A stretch of 64,000 nucleotides of DNA from Streptococcus gwangjuense. GTDB lineage: Bacteria > Bacillota > Bacilli > Lactobacillales > Streptococcaceae. Numbering within the stretch: the first letter of the stretch is position 1; each line of letters starts with the position of its first letter. This document shows, piece by piece, positions 1 to 9,245 of the stretch. The notes under the pieces were generated by a model. That model made no database searches. It had not been told where the DNA came from and worked only from the letters and a program-made list of their open reading frames with translations. The translations under genes were made by a program, and so were the position numbers. The stretch covers positions 1,840,501 through 1,904,500 of the forward strand of contig NZ_CP032621.1 of assembly GCF_003627155.1 (NCBI RefSeq), in the 5' to 3' direction.

Positions 1-1966
1 CAATGGGATGAAGGCTTCTAAGATGAAGGAAAATCTTATCAATGATAAGGAACAGGCCTTTTTGTCTAAAACACTAGCGACCATTGATACCAAGGCACCG
101 ATTGAGATTGGTTTGGAGGATTTGGTCTATAGCGGTCCAGATGTTGAAAATCTCGGGAAATTCTACGATGAGATGGGTTTCAAACAGCTCAAGCAGGCTT
201 TAAATGTGTCGTCAGCTGATGTGGCTGAGAGTTTGAACTTTACTATCGTTGACCAAATTAGTCAAGATATGCTGAGTGAAGAGTCTATCTTCCATTTTGA
301 GCTTTTTGGGGAGAATTACCATACGGACGATTTGGTTGGTTTTGCCTGGTCTTGTGGGGATAAGCTCTATGCCACAGATAAACTTGAGCTTTTGCAAGAG
401 CCGATTTTCAAGGACTTTCTAGAAAAAACACCTCTGAGAGTGTATGACTTTAAGAAGGCTAAAGTTCTCTTGCATCGTTTTGGTGTGGATTTGCAGGCGC
501 CTGCTTTTGATAGCCGTTTGGCTAAATACCTCCTTTCGACTGTGGAGGACAATGAAATTGCGACCATCGCTAGTCTTTATGGTCAGACTTATTTGGTTGA
601 TGATGAGACTTTCTATGGTAAGGGAGTCAAGAAGGCCCTTCCTGAACGTGAGAAATTCTTGGAGCATTTAGCTCGTAAGCTTGCAGTTTTGGTCGAAACA
701 GAGCCTATTTTGCTTGAAAAACTCAGCGAAAATGGGCAATTAGAGCTTCTTTATGATATGGAGCAACCTCTGGCCTTTGTCCTTGCTAAGATGGAAATTG
801 CTGGGATTACGGTCAAGAAAGAGACTCTTCTTGAGATGCAGGCTGAAAATGAGCTTGTCATTGAAAAACTCACTCAGGAGATTTACGAACTGGCTGGTGA
901 GGAGTTTAATATCAACTCGCCTAAGCAGTTGGGGGTGCTTCTCTTTGAAAAATTGGGGCTACCTCTAGAATACACTAAGAAAACCAAAACTGGATACTCG
1001 ACTGCGGTGGATGTCTTGGAACGCTTGGCTCCTATTGCGCCAATTGTTAAGAAAATCCTGGATTACCGTCAGATTGCCAAGATTCAATCGACTTATGTGA
1101 TTGGCTTGCAGGACTGGATTTTGGCTGATGGCAAGATTCATACTCGCTATGTGCAGGATTTGACCCAGACTGGGCGTTTGTCTAGTGTAGATCCAAACTT
1201 GCAAAACATTCCTGTGCGTTTGGAGCAGGGCCGTCTCATTCGTAAGGCTTTTGTACCTGAGTGGGAGGATAGTGTGCTGCTCAGCTCGGACTATTCACAG
1301 ATTGAATTGCGTGTTTTGGCGCATATTTCTAAGGATGAGCACTTGATTAAGGCTTTCCAAGAGGGGGCAGATATCCATACTTCGACAGCCATGCGGGTCT
1401 TTGGCATTGAGCGTCCTGAGGATGTGACTGCAAACGACCGTCGCAATGCTAAGGCAGTTAACTTTGGGGTGGTTTATGGAATTTCAGACTTTGGCTTGTC
1501 TAATAATCTGGGCATTAGTCGTAAGGAAGCCAAAGCCTACATTGATACCTACTTTGAACGCTTCCCAGGTATTAAAAACTACATGGATGAAGTGGTGCGT
1601 GAGGCGCGTGATAAGGGCTATGTGGAGACCCTCTTCAAGCGTCGTCGTGAGTTGCCAGATATCAATTCGCGCAACTTCAACATTCGTGGTTTTGCGGAGC
1701 GGACAGCTATCAACTCTCCTATTCAGGGTTCGGCGGCAGATATTCTCAAGATTGCCATGATTCAGCTGGATAAAGCCTTAGTTGCAGGTGGTTATCAGAC
1801 TAAGATGCTTCTACAAGTTCACGATGAAATTGTCCTTGAAGTTCCTAAATCTGAATTAGCAGAGATGAAAAAATTAGTGAAACAAACTATGGAAGAAGCC
1901 ATTCAACTCAGTGTTCCCCTCATCGCAGATGAGAATGAAGGGGCAACCTGGTACGAGGCTAAATAA
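1..1966 (+). CDS. polA: DNA polymerase I, 5'-truncated by window edge
   Basis: Family A DNA polymerase used in Okazaki fragment processing and repair. About 654 codons are visible, and the frame is open to the left edge, so the N-terminal 5'-3' exonuclease domain (about 220 residues; full family length about 880) lies outside. What remains is the degenerate 3'-5' exonuclease-like domain followed by the polymerase fold. Visible motifs are RLSSVDPNLQNIPVR, motif A (DYSQIELRVLAH, near nt 1289), the O-helix motif B (RRNAKAVNFG...YG, near 1438) and motif C (QVHDEIVLE, near 1815). The first in-frame ATG (nt 8) is internal, not a start. A strong terminator follows. The next operon concerns thiamine, so the neighbour gives no functional link. 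Recognition is near certain. Confidence 0.96.
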   Translation, partial: NGMKASKMKENLINDKEQAFLSKTLATIDTKAPIEIGLEDLVYSGPDVENLGKFYDEMGFKQLKQALNVSSADVAESLNFTIVDQISQDMLSEESIFHFELFGENYHTDDLVGFAWSCGDKLYATDKLELLQEPIFKDFLEKTPLRVYDFKKAKVLLHRFGVDLQAPAFDSRLAKYLLSTVEDNEIATIASLYGQTYLVDDETFYGKGVKKALPEREKFLEHLARKLAVLVETEPILLEKLSENGQLELLYDMEQPLAFVLAKMEIAGITVKKETLLEMQAENELVIEKLTQEIYELAGEEFNINSPKQLGVLLFEKLGLPLEYTKKTKTGYSTAVDVLERLAPIAPIVKKILDYRQIAKIQSTYVIGLQDWILADGKIHTRYVQDLTQTGRLSSVDPNLQNIPVRLEQGRLIRKAFVPEWEDSVLLSSDYSQIELRVLAHISKDEHLIKAFQEGADIHTSTAMRVFGIERPEDVTANDRRNAKAVNFGVVYGISDFGLSNNLGISRKEAKAYIDTYFERFPGIKNYMDEVVREARDKGYVETLFKRRRELPDINSRNFNIRGFAERTAINSPIQGSAADILKIAMIQLDKALVAGGYQTKMLLQVHDEIVLEVPKSELAEMKKLVKQTMEEAIQLSVPLIADENEGATWYEAK

Positions 1967-1978
1967 AAAAGTTATGTA

Positions 1979-2011
1979 GAGTTTGAAGCACTTGTTTTCA
2001 AACTCTTTTTC
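1979..2011 (+). terminator. Rho-independent terminator of polA
   Basis: Perfect 9-bp stem GAGTTTGAA / TTCAAACTC (1979-1987 with 1997-2005) followed directly by a T run. Confidence 0.9.
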
Positions 2012-2034
2012 ATGTTTTTCTGTAAGCAGTTTCC

Positions 2035-2064
2035 TTGACATTTTTTTGGTTTTGCGCTATCATA
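2035..2064 (+). promoter_or_regulatory. Promoter of the thiamine operon
   Basis: TTGACA at 2035-2040, an 18-bp spacer and TATCAT at 2059-2064. Transcription would start near 2071, just before the riboswitch aptamer. Confidence 0.65.
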
Positions 2065-2077
2065 TGTCCATATAATA

Positions 2078-2209
2078 TATGGGAGTCTGTGTACAGTCTG
2101 AGAGGAAGCGTTAAGCTTCGACCGCACTTGATCTGGGTAATGCCAGCGTAGGGAACAATACTTAGTCTATTCTGCACCTTTTCCATATATGGTAAAGGTT
2201 TTTCTTTTT
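2078..2209 (+). promoter_or_regulatory. TPP (THI-box) riboswitch with terminator platform
   Basis: The aptamer carries the conserved THI-box blocks: GGGAGTC (2081), CTGAGAGG (around 2099), then TGATCTGGGTAATGCCAGCG and TAGGGAA ending near 2155. Downstream an imperfect hairpin (ACCTTTTCC 2176-2184 with GGTAAAGGT 2191-2199, one T/T mismatch) runs into a T-rich tract (2199-2209), giving an intrinsic terminator as expression platform. By family knowledge, TPP binding favours termination and represses the downstream thiamine-precursor transport genes. Confidence 0.95.
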
Positions 2210-2239
2210 GTCAAAGGAAAACGAGAAGAGGAGGTTCTT

Positions 2240-2530
2240 ATGAAAGCAAGCATTGCCTTGCAAGTTTTACCCCTATCACAGGGGATTGATCGGATTGCTG
2301 TTATTGATCAGGTCATTGCCTATCTGAAAGCTCAAGAAGTGACTATGGTGGTGACACCATTTGAAACGGTCTTGGAAGGGGAGTTTGATGAGCTTATGCG
2401 CATTCTCAAAGAAGCGCTGGAAGTGGCAGGGCAGGAGGCAGACAATATCTTTGCTAATGTCAAAATAAATGTAGGAGAGATTTTAAGTATTGATGAGAAA
2501 CTTGAAAAGTATACTGAGGCGACAGATTAG
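2240..2530 (+). CDS. Thiamine-binding protein, YkoF/MTH1187 (DUF77) family
   Basis: Small cytosolic protein of 96 aa. The family (MTH1187/YkoF, thiamine-binding DUF77) adopts a ferredoxin-like fold and binds thiamine or a related ligand. Its position as first gene behind a TPP riboswitch and ahead of the thiXYZ transporter supports a thiamine role. I start it at the ATG at 2240 because AGAGGAGG lies just upstream. A longer open frame from 2189 would begin inside the riboswitch terminator and is not credible. The start gives M-K-A-S-I-A-L-Q-V-L-P-L, typical for the family, and the conserved T-P-F-x-T segment is visible near residue 38. The 3' end overlaps the permease gene by 38 nt, so the two are translationally coupled. 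Confidence 0.85.
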   Translation: MKASIALQVLPLSQGIDRIAVIDQVIAYLKAQEVTMVVTPFETVLEGEFDELMRILKEALEVAGQEADNIFANVKINVGEILSIDEKLEKYTEATD

Positions 2531-3251
2531 TCTTTTGGGCTTTCTAGGAGTCTTGTCAATCTGGCAGGTAGCAGGTTTTCTTAAACTTCTCCCCAAGTTT
2601 ATCCTGCCTACACCTCTTGAAATTCTCCAGGCCTTTGTTCGTGATAGAGAATTTCTCTGGCACCATAGCTGGGCTACCTTGAGAGTGGCTTTACTGGGGC
2701 TGGTTCTGGGAGTTTTGATTGCCTGTCTCATGGCTGTACTTATGGACAGTTTGACTTGGCTTAATGACCTGATTTACCCTATGATGGTGGTCGTTCAGAC
2801 TATCCCGACCATTGCCATAGCCCCTATTCTGGTCTTGTGGCTCGGTTATGGGATTTTACCCAAGATTGTCTTGATTATCTTAACGACAACTTTTCCTATC
2901 ATCGTAAGTATTTTGGACGGTTTTAGGCATTGTGACAAGGATATGCTGACCTTGTTTAGTCTGATGCGGGCCAAACCTTGGCAAATCCTGTGGCATTTTA
3001 AAATCCCAGTCAGCCTGCCTTACTTTTATGCAGGTCTGAGAGTCAGTGTATCCTACGCTTTTATCACAACCGTGGTATCTGAGTGGTTGGGAGGTTTTGA
3101 AGGACTAGGTGTCTACATGATTCAGTCCAAGAAACTGTTTCAGTATGATACCATGTTTGCTATTATTATTTTGGTATCGATTATCAGTCTTCTTGGTATG
3201 AAGCTGGTCGATATCAGCGAGAAATATGTTATTAAATGGAAACGTTCGTAG
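2493..3251 (+). CDS. thiX: Thiamine-precursor ABC transporter permease ThiX
   Basis: Integral membrane permease of 252 aa, of the BPD (SsuC/TauC/ThiX) type, with about six hydrophobic segments. The EAA-like loop that contacts the ATPase is seen around MRAKPWQILWHFKIPVSLP. I chose ATG 2493 (RBS AGGAGAG at about 2473); an in-frame TTG lies one codon upstream. It overlaps the preceding thiamine-binding protein gene and is followed by the binding lipoprotein and ATPase of the same transporter. Substrate is inferred from the riboswitch and from ThiY: hydroxymethylpyrimidine or its formylamino precursor. Thiamine itself is possible. Confidence 0.87.
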   Translation: MRNLKSILRRQISLLGFLGVLSIWQVAGFLKLLPKFILPTPLEILQAFVRDREFLWHHSWATLRVALLGLVLGVLIACLMAVLMDSLTWLNDLIYPMMVVVQTIPTIAIAPILVLWLGYGILPKIVLIILTTTFPIIVSILDGFRHCDKDMLTLFSLMRAKPWQILWHFKIPVSLPYFYAGLRVSVSYAFITTVVSEWLGGFEGLGVYMIQSKKLFQYDTMFAIIILVSIISLLGMKLVDISEKYVIKWKRS

Positions 3252-3288
3252 CATTAGAATGTTTTTGAAAAAGAAAAGAGGAAAGAAA

Positions 3289-4296
3289 ATGAAGAAAACA
3301 TGGAAAGTGTTTTTAACGCTTGTGACAGCTCTTGTAGCTGTTGTGCTTGTGGCCTGTGGCCAAGGAACTGCTTCTAAGGACAACAAAGAAGCAGAACTCA
3401 AGAAGATCGACTTTATCCTAGACTGGACACCAAATACCAACCACACAGGGCTTTATGTTGCTAAAGAAAAAGGCTATTTCAAAGAAGCTGGAGTGGATGT
3501 TGATTTGAAATTGCCACCAGAAGAAAGTTCTTCTGACTTGGTTATTAACGGAAAGGCACCATTTGCAGTGTATTTCCAAGACTACATGGCTAAGAAATTG
3601 GAAAAAGGTGCAGGAATTACTGCCGTTGCCGCTATCGTAGAACACAATACATCAGGAATTATCTCTCGTAAATCTGACAATGTAGCTAGTCCAAAAGACT
3701 TGGTTGGTAAGAAATACGGAACTTGGAATGACCCAACTGAACTTGCTATGTTGAAAACCTTAGTAGAATCTCAAGGTGGAGACTTTGAAAAAGTAGAAAA
3801 AGTACCAAACAACGACTCAAACTCGATTACACCGATTGCCAATGGAGTATTTGACACTGCTTGGATCTACTATGGATGGGATGGAATTCTTGCAAAATCT
3901 CAAGGCGTAGAGGCTAACTTCATGTACTTGAAAGACTATGTCAAGGAGTTTGACTACTACTCACCAGTTATCATCGCAAACAACGACTACCTTAAAGACA
4001 ACAAAGAAGAAGCTCGCAAAGTCATCCAAGCCATCAAAAAAGGCTACCAATATGCTATGGAGCATCCAGAGGAAGCAGCTGATATCCTCATCAAAAATGC
4101 ACCTGAACTCAAGGAAAAACGTGACTTTGTCATCGAATCTCAAAAATACTTGTCAAAAGAATACGCAAGCGACAAGGAAAAATGGGGTCAATTTGATGCA
4201 GCTCGCTGGAATGCCTTCTACAAATGGGATAAAGAAAATGGTATCCTTAAAGAAGACTTGACAGACAAAGGCTTTACCAATGAATTTGTGAAATAA
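3289..4296 (+). CDS. thiY: Thiamine-precursor binding lipoprotein ThiY (NMT1/THI5-like)
   Basis: Extracellular lipid-anchored solute-binding protein of 335 aa. The start at ATG 3289 has RBS AGAGGAAAG; longer upstream frames lack a signal sequence at the right place. The signal peptide ends in a lipobox L-V-A-C near residue 20. The mature part opens with the NMT1/THI5-like signature F-I-L-D-W-T-P-N-T-N-H-T-G-L-Y-V-A and a PPEESSSDLV segment typical of ThiY. Neighbours are a BPD permease upstream and an ATPase downstream, whose ATG overlaps the TAA by one base. Role: capture of pyrimidine precursors for thiamine salvage, repressed by TPP through the riboswitch. The exact ligand is not visible from sequence. 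Confidence 0.88.
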   Translation: MKKTWKVFLTLVTALVAVVLVACGQGTASKDNKEAELKKIDFILDWTPNTNHTGLYVAKEKGYFKEAGVDVDLKLPPEESSSDLVINGKAPFAVYFQDYMAKKLEKGAGITAVAAIVEHNTSGIISRKSDNVASPKDLVGKKYGTWNDPTELAMLKTLVESQGGDFEKVEKVPNNDSNSITPIANGVFDTAWIYYGWDGILAKSQGVEANFMYLKDYVKEFDYYSPVIIANNDYLKDNKEEARKVIQAIKKGYQYAMEHPEEAADILIKNAPELKEKRDFVIESQKYLSKEYASDKEKWGQFDAARWNAFYKWDKENGILKEDLTDKGFTNEFVK

Positions 4297-5024
4297 TGAC
4301 AGAAATTAGACTAGAACACGTCAGTTATGCTTATGGCGAGGAGAGGATTTTAGAGGATATCAACCTGCAGGTGACTTCAGGAGAAGTGGTTTCTATCTTA
4401 GGCCCAAGTGGTGTAGGAAAGACCACCCTCTTTAATCTAATCGCTGGGATTTTAGAAGTTCAGTCAGGGAGAATTGTCCTTGATGGGGAGGAGAATCCCA
4501 AGGGCCGCGTGAGTTATATGTTGCAAAAGGATCTGCTCTTGGAGCACAAGACGGTGCTTGGTAATATCATTCTTCCCCTCTTGATTCAAAAGGTGGATAA
4601 GGCAGAAGCTATTGCTCGCGCAGATGAAATTCTTGCGACTTTCCAGTTGACAGCTGTAAGAGATAAATACCCTCATGAACTCAGTGGTGGGATGCGCCAG
4701 CGTGTGGCCTTACTTCGTACCTATCTTTTCGGTCACAAGCTCTTTCTCTTAGATGAAGCCTTTAGCGCCTTGGATGAGATGACCAAGATGGAACTACACG
4801 CTTGGTACCTTGAGATTCACAAGCAGTTGCAATTGACGACATTGATTATTACCCACAGTATCGAGGAGGCCATCAATCTTAGCGACCGCATCTATATCTT
4901 GAAAAATCGACCTGGGCAGATTGTTTCAGAAATTAAATTAGATTGGTCTGAAGGTGAGGACAAGGAAGTCCAAAAGATTGCCTACAAACGTCAAATCTTG
5001 GCAGAATTAGGCTTAGATAAGTAG
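4296..5024 (+). CDS. thiZ: Thiamine-precursor ABC transporter ATPase ThiZ
   Basis: Cytoplasmic ATP-binding subunit, 242 aa, of the nitrate/sulfonate/taurine-type class. Walker A GPSGVGKT is at residues 36-43, the Q-loop at MLQKD, the signature LSGGMRQR, Walker B LFLLDEAFSALD and the switch histidine in IITHSIEEA. The ATG shares a base with the thiY stop codon, so the two are coupled. It powers ThiX. A rho-independent terminator follows, making this the last gene of the operon. Confidence 0.9.
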   Translation: MTEIRLEHVSYAYGEERILEDINLQVTSGEVVSILGPSGVGKTTLFNLIAGILEVQSGRIVLDGEENPKGRVSYMLQKDLLLEHKTVLGNIILPLLIQKVDKAEAIARADEILATFQLTAVRDKYPHELSGGMRQRVALLRTYLFGHKLFLLDEAFSALDEMTKMELHAWYLEIHKQLQLTTLIITHSIEEAINLSDRIYILKNRPGQIVSEIKLDWSEGEDKEVQKIAYKRQILAELGLDK

Positions 5025-5030
5025 AAAAAT

Positions 5031-5075
5031 GGGGAGTTGGTGAAGATTATCCTTTACCAGCGCCCTTTTTCTTTT
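5031..5075 (+). terminator. Terminator of thi operon
   Basis: GGGAGTTGGTGAAG pairs, with a few wobbles and one mismatch, to CTTTACCAGCGCCC, followed by TTTTTCTTTT. Confidence 0.8.
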
Positions 5076-5094
5076 AAAAATGAGAAAATTTCGG

Positions 5095-5117
5095 TATAAT
5101 AGTCAAAGATAGTCAAG
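5095..5117 (+). promoter_or_regulatory. ctsR promoter -10 and CtsR operator
   Basis: TATAAT at 5095-5100 is followed at once by AGTCAAAGATAGTCAAGG (5101-5118), which matches the tandem heptamer CtsR box (RGTCAAANANRGTCAAA). The operator covers the start site, so CtsR represses its own operon, with relief under heat or protein stress. Confidence 0.85.
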
Positions 5118-5142
5118 GTTTAAAGAGAGAGGTGGGTTTGTA

Positions 5143-5601
5143 ATGAGATTTAAAAATACATCGGATCATATTGAGGCCTACATCAAGGCGATTTTAGATC
5201 AATCTGGAATTGTGGAGTTGCAACGGAGTCAGTTGGCAGATACCTTTCAGGTTGTTCCTAGTCAGATTAACTACGTGATCAAGACACGCTTTACGGAAAG
5301 TAGAGGCTACTTGGTTGAAAGTAAGCGTGGTGGCGGAGGCTATATTCGTATAGGACGGATTGAGTTTTCTAGTCATCATGAAATGCTCAAGGAGCTGCTT
5401 TACTCAATTGGTGAGCGGATTAGTCAAGAAATTTATGAGGATATTCTACAGCTTTTGGTTGAGCAGGAATTGATGACCAAGCAGGAGATGAATTTGCTAG
5501 TATCAGTAGCTTTGGATCGCGTTCTAGGAGAAGAAGCTCCAGTCCTTCGTGCAAACATGCTACGACAGGTCATACAAGAGGTAGATAGAAAAGGGAAGTA
5601 A
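5143..5601 (+). CDS. ctsR: Class III heat-shock repressor CtsR
   Basis: Winged-helix repressor of clp genes and other class III heat-shock genes, 152 aa, the usual length. The N-terminal DNA-binding part is visible, including the glycine-rich wing (SKRGGGGYIRI, residues about 60-70) that senses temperature in the family. A C-terminal dimerisation and McsB/ClpC-interaction region follows. The preceding CtsR box predicts autoregulation. The stop lies 2 nt before the clpC ATG, giving a ctsR-clpC operon; mcsA and mcsB are absent, as is usual for streptococci. Confidence 0.95.
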   Translation: MRFKNTSDHIEAYIKAILDQSGIVELQRSQLADTFQVVPSQINYVIKTRFTESRGYLVESKRGGGGYIRIGRIEFSSHHEMLKELLYSIGERISQEIYEDILQLLVEQELMTKQEMNLLVSVALDRVLGEEAPVLRANMLRQVIQEVDRKGK

Positions 5602-5602
5602 G

Positions 5603-8035
5603 ATGAACTATTCAAAAGCATTGAATGAATGTATCGAAAGTGCCTACATGGTTGCTGGCCATTTTGGAGCTCGTTATCTAGAGTCTTGGCACTTGTTGAT
5701 TGCCATGTCCAATCACAGTTATAGTGTGGCAGGGGCAACTTTAAATGATTATCCATATGAGATGGATCGTTTAGAAGAAGTCGCTTTGGAACTGACTGAA
5801 ACGGACTATAGCCAGGATGAAACCTTCACGGAATTGCCGTTTTCTCATCGTTTGCAGGTTCTTTTTGATGAAGCGGAATATGTGGCGTCAGTGGTCCATT
5901 CTAAGGTGCTAGGGACGGAGCACGTCCTTTATGCGATTTTACATGATGGCAATGCCTTGGCGACTCGTATCTTGGAGAGGGCTGGTTTTTCTTATGAAGA
6001 CAAGAAAGATCAGGTTAAGATTGCTGCCCTTCGTCGAAATTTAGAAGAACGGGCAGGCTGGACTCGAGAAGACCTCAAGGCTTTACGCCAACGTCATCGT
6101 ACAGTAGCTGACAAGCAAAATTCTATGGCTAATATGATGGGCATGCCCCAGACTCCGAGCGGTGGTCTTGAGGACTATACGCATGATTTGACAGAGCAAG
6201 CGCGTTCTGGCAAGTTGGAGCCAGTCATCGGTCGGGACAAGGAAATCTCGCGTATGATTCAAATCTTGAGTCGGAAGACAAAGAATAATCCTGTCTTGGT
6301 TGGGGATGCTGGTGTCGGGAAAACAGCTCTGGCGCTTGGGCTTGCCCAGCGTATTGCTAGTGGTGATGTACCTGCAGAAATGGCTAAGATGCGCGTGTTA
6401 GAGCTTGATTTGATGAATGTTGTTGCAGGGACACGTTTCCGTGGTGACTTTGAAGAACGCATGAACAATATCATCAAGGATATTGAAGAAGATGGCCAAG
6501 TAATCCTCTTTATCGATGAACTTCATACCATCATGGGTTCTGGTAGTGGGATTGACTCAACTCTAGATGCGGCCAATATCTTGAAGCCAGCCTTAGCGCG
6601 TGGAACTTTGAGAACGGTTGGTGCGACTACTCAGGAAGAATATCAAAAACATATCGAAAAAGATGCGGCCCTTTCTCGTCGTTTCGCTAAAGTGACGATT
6701 GAAGAACCAAGTGTGGCAGACAGTATGACTATTTTGCAAGGTTTGAAGGTGACTTATGAGAAACATCACCGTGTGCAAATCACAGATGAAGCGGTTGAAA
6801 CAGCGGTCAAGATGGCTCATCGTTACTTGACTAGCCGTCACTTACCAGATTCTGCTATCGACCTCTTGGATGAGGCAGCAGCAACAGTGCAAAATAAGGC
6901 TAAGCATGTAAAAGCAGACGATTCAGGTTTGAGTCCAGCTGACAAGGCCTTGATGGATGGTAAGTGGGAACAGGCAGCTCAGCTAATTGCAAAAGAAGAG
7001 GAAGTGCCTGTTTATAAAGACTTGGTGACAGAGTCTGATATTTTGACCACCTTGAGTCGCTTGTCAGGTATCCCCGTTCAAAAACTGACTCAGACTGATG
7101 CTAAGAAATACTTAAACTTGGAAGCTGAACTGCACAAACGTGTCATCGGTCAAGATCAAGCTGTTTCAAGCATTAGCCGTGCGATTCGCCGCAACCAGTC
7201 AGGGATTCGCAGTCACAAGCGTCCGATTGGTTCCTTTATGTTCCTAGGACCTACAGGTGTCGGTAAGACCGAATTGGCCAAGGTTTTGGCAGAAGTTCTT
7301 TTTGACGACGAATCAGCCCTTATCCGCTTTGATATGAGTGAGTATATGGAGAAATTCGCAGCTAGCCGTCTTAATGGAGCTCCTCCGGGCTATGTGGGTT
7401 ATGAAGAAGGTGGGGAGTTGACCGAGAAAGTTCGCAACAAACCCTATTCCGTTCTCCTCTTTGACGAGGTAGAGAAGGCCCACCCAGATATCTTTAATGT
7501 TCTCTTGCAGGTTCTGGATGACGGTGTCTTGACAGATAGCAAGGGACGCAAGGTCGACTTTTCAAATACCATTATCATCATGACGTCAAATCTTGGTGCG
7601 ACAGCCCTTCGGGATGACAAGACCGTCGGATTTGGGGCTAAGGATATTCGTTTTGACCAGGAAAATATGGAAAAACGCATGTTTGAAGAGTTGAAAAAGG
7701 CTTATAGACCTGAATTTATTAACCGTATTGATGAAAAGGTGGTCTTCCATAGCCTTTCTAGCGACCATATGCAGGAAGTAGTGAAGATTATGGTCAAACC
7801 TTTAGTGGCAAGTTTGGCTGAAAAAGGTATTGACTTGAAATTACAAGCTTCAGCACTGAAATTATTGGCAAATCAAGGATATGATCCAGAGATGGGAGCT
7901 CGTCCACTTCGCAGAACCCTACAAACAGAAGTGGAAGACAAGTTGGCAGAACTTCTTCTCAAGGGAGAACTAGTGGCAGGTAAGACACTTAAGATTGGTG
8001 TCAAAGCTGGTCAATTAAAATTTGATATTGCTTAA
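5603..8035 (+). CDS. clpC: AAA+ unfoldase ClpC
   Basis: Hsp100 protein of 810 aa that unfolds substrates and feeds them to ClpP, with adaptors. The N-terminal double Clp-N repeat is seen (residues about 1-140). The first AAA+ module has Walker [10 protein letters not shown] near residue 234 and Walker [12 protein letters not shown] middle region follows, then the second AAA+ module with Walker [10 protein letters not shown] near residue 549, Walker [13 protein letters not shown] and sensor segment [12 protein letters not shown]-terminal D2-small domain ends with the GARPLRR sensor-2 arginine. It is co-transcribed with ctsR and terminated right after. This gene is the anchor for cbpA/TCS06 in pneumococcus; those genes are not found here. 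Confidence 0.95.
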   Translation: MNYSKALNECIESAYMVAGHFGARYLESWHLLIAMSNHSYSVAGATLNDYPYEMDRLEEVALELTETDYSQDETFTELPFSHRLQVLFDEAEYVASVVHSKVLGTEHVLYAILHDGNALATRILERAGFSYEDKKDQVKIAALRRNLEERAGWTREDLKALRQRHRTVADKQNSMANMMGMPQTPSGGLEDYTHDLTEQARSGKLEPVIGRDKEISRMIQILSRKTKNNPVLVGDAGVGKTALALGLAQRIASGDVPAEMAKMRVLELDLMNVVAGTRFRGDFEERMNNIIKDIEEDGQVILFIDELHTIMGSGSGIDSTLDAANILKPALARGTLRTVGATTQEEYQKHIEKDAALSRRFAKVTIEEPSVADSMTILQGLKVTYEKHHRVQITDEAVETAVKMAHRYLTSRHLPDSAIDLLDEAAATVQNKAKHVKADDSGLSPADKALMDGKWEQAAQLIAKEEEVPVYKDLVTESDILTTLSRLSGIPVQKLTQTDAKKYLNLEAELHKRVIGQDQAVSSISRAIRRNQSGIRSHKRPIGSFMFLGPTGVGKTELAKVLAEVLFDDESALIRFDMSEYMEKFAASRLNGAPPGYVGYEEGGELTEKVRNKPYSVLLFDEVEKAHPDIFNVLLQVLDDGVLTDSKGRKVDFSNTIIIMTSNLGATALRDDKTVGFGAKDIRFDQENMEKRMFEELKKAYRPEFINRIDEKVVFHSLSSDHMQEVVKIMVKPLVASLAEKGIDLKLQASALKLLANQGYDPEMGARPLRRTLQTEVEDKLAELLLKGELVAGKTLKIGVKAGQLKFDIA

Positions 8036-8041
8036 AAATGG

Positions 8042-8070
8042 AGAATTAGGAGTGATCCTGATTCTTTTTT
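8042..8070 (+). terminator. Terminator of ctsR-clpC
   Basis: AGAATTAGGA (8042-8051), loop GTGA, TCCTGATTCT (8056-8065), then T6. Confidence 0.92.
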
Positions 8071-8096
8071 GCTACTTTTTTATAAAAAACAATAAA

Positions 8097-8130
8097 AAAC
8101 TATTGACAAAACAAAAATATAGTTTATAAT
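8097..8130 (+). promoter_or_regulatory. nadR promoter and putative NrtR operator
   Basis: TTGACA at 8103-8108, 16-bp spacer, TATAAT at 8125-8130. A perfect inverted repeat AAACTAT (8097-8103) / ATAGTTT (8119-8125) brackets the promoter core. Since the operon ends with an NrtR-type regulator, this is a reasonable operator candidate. The pairing of repeat and regulator is inference. Confidence 0.6.
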
Positions 8131-8177
8131 AAAAACATAGAGAAAAATATCAAAAAATATAAAAAGGCTATAGGTTT

Positions 8178-9236
8178 ATGAAAAAGAAAACAGCAGTGGT
8201 ATTTGGAACCTTTGCTCCACTTCATCAAGGACATATCGATCTGATTCAGCGAGCGAAGCGGCAGTGTGACCAGGTCTGGGTTGTCGTTTCAGGCTATGAG
8301 GGAGACCGAGGGGAGCAGGTAGGCTTAACTCTTCAAAAGAGATTTCGCTATATTCGAGAGGCCTTTCGTGATGACGAGTTGACCTCCGTTTGCAAGTTAG
8401 ACGAAACCAATCTTCCCCGTTACCCTATGGGCTGGCAGGAGTGGTTGGACCAAATGTTTGCAGAGATTTCCTATGATGAAACCCAGCAAGAACTAATTTT
8501 CTTTGTGGGAGAAGCAGACTACCAGCAAGAATTATCAAATCGTGGCTTTGAGACTGTCTTGCAAGAAAGAAAGTTTGGTATCTCAGCGACTATGATTCGA
8601 GAAAATCCAAGCAAATATTGGAAATATATTGCTCAACCCTTCCGACGTCAGTTTACAAAGAAAGTGTTGATTATGGGAAGTGCCAGCAATGGGAAGACCA
8701 CTCTTGCTAAGGATTTGGCTAGGTATTACGATGCACCTGTCAGTCTGGAATACGCACGTGAGTACCAGATTAAAAACAATGTCCGCGACGATGAATTGAC
8801 TCCAAAAGATTACTATTATCTTCTTTTGGGACAGTATGATCAGACATCTAAGTTAATCGATAGCAATGCCAATCGAGGTCTAGTGATTGCTGACACAAAC
8901 TCTTTAGTAACCAAAGGCTACTATGATTATTACATGGAGACTGAGGACCAAGGGGACTTATCAGGAGAAACCTTTGACAATCTCTTTGTCTCGATCTTGG
9001 CTAAGGAAAAATGGGACTTGATTCTCTTTGTGCAACCTATCGGCTCCTATATCAATGATGGGTTTAGAGATATGACCATGGCAGAAGACCATATTCGTCA
9101 TAGTTTTTCCCAGCATTTGGACCAGATGAGAGAGCGATATTTAACCACCATTCCACTAGTTTATCTAGCAGAGGATTATCTAGGAAATTATGAAGCAGCA
9201 AAAGTGGCTATTGATGCCATTTACCAAGCAGATTAG
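8178..9236 (+). CDS. nadR: NadR-like NMN adenylyltransferase / ribosylnicotinamide kinase
   Basis: Bifunctional NAD-salvage enzyme of 352 aa. The N-terminal nucleotidyltransferase domain has the GTFAPLHQGHIDL motif (GxFxPxHxGH class, residues 10-22) and the second signature ISATMIREN near residue 135. The C-terminal ribosylnicotinamide kinase domain has a P-loop GSASNGKTT near residue 166. Unlike enterobacterial NadR, it lacks an N-terminal helix-turn-helix, so it is an enzyme only. It is followed 9 nt later by pnuC: ribosylnicotinamide is imported by PnuC, then phosphorylated and adenylylated by this protein to NAD. It probably responds to the NrtR-like repressor encoded third in the operon. 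Confidence 0.9.
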   Translation: MKKKTAVVFGTFAPLHQGHIDLIQRAKRQCDQVWVVVSGYEGDRGEQVGLTLQKRFRYIREAFRDDELTSVCKLDETNLPRYPMGWQEWLDQMFAEISYDETQQELIFFVGEADYQQELSNRGFETVLQERKFGISATMIRENPSKYWKYIAQPFRRQFTKKVLIMGSASNGKTTLAKDLARYYDAPVSLEYAREYQIKNNVRDDELTPKDYYYLLLGQYDQTSKLIDSNANRGLVIADTNSLVTKGYYDYYMETEDQGDLSGETFDNLFVSILAKEKWDLILFVQPIGSYINDGFRDMTMAEDHIRHSFSQHLDQMRERYLTTIPLVYLAEDYLGNYEAAKVAIDAIYQAD

Positions 9237-9245
9237 GAGAAAATT

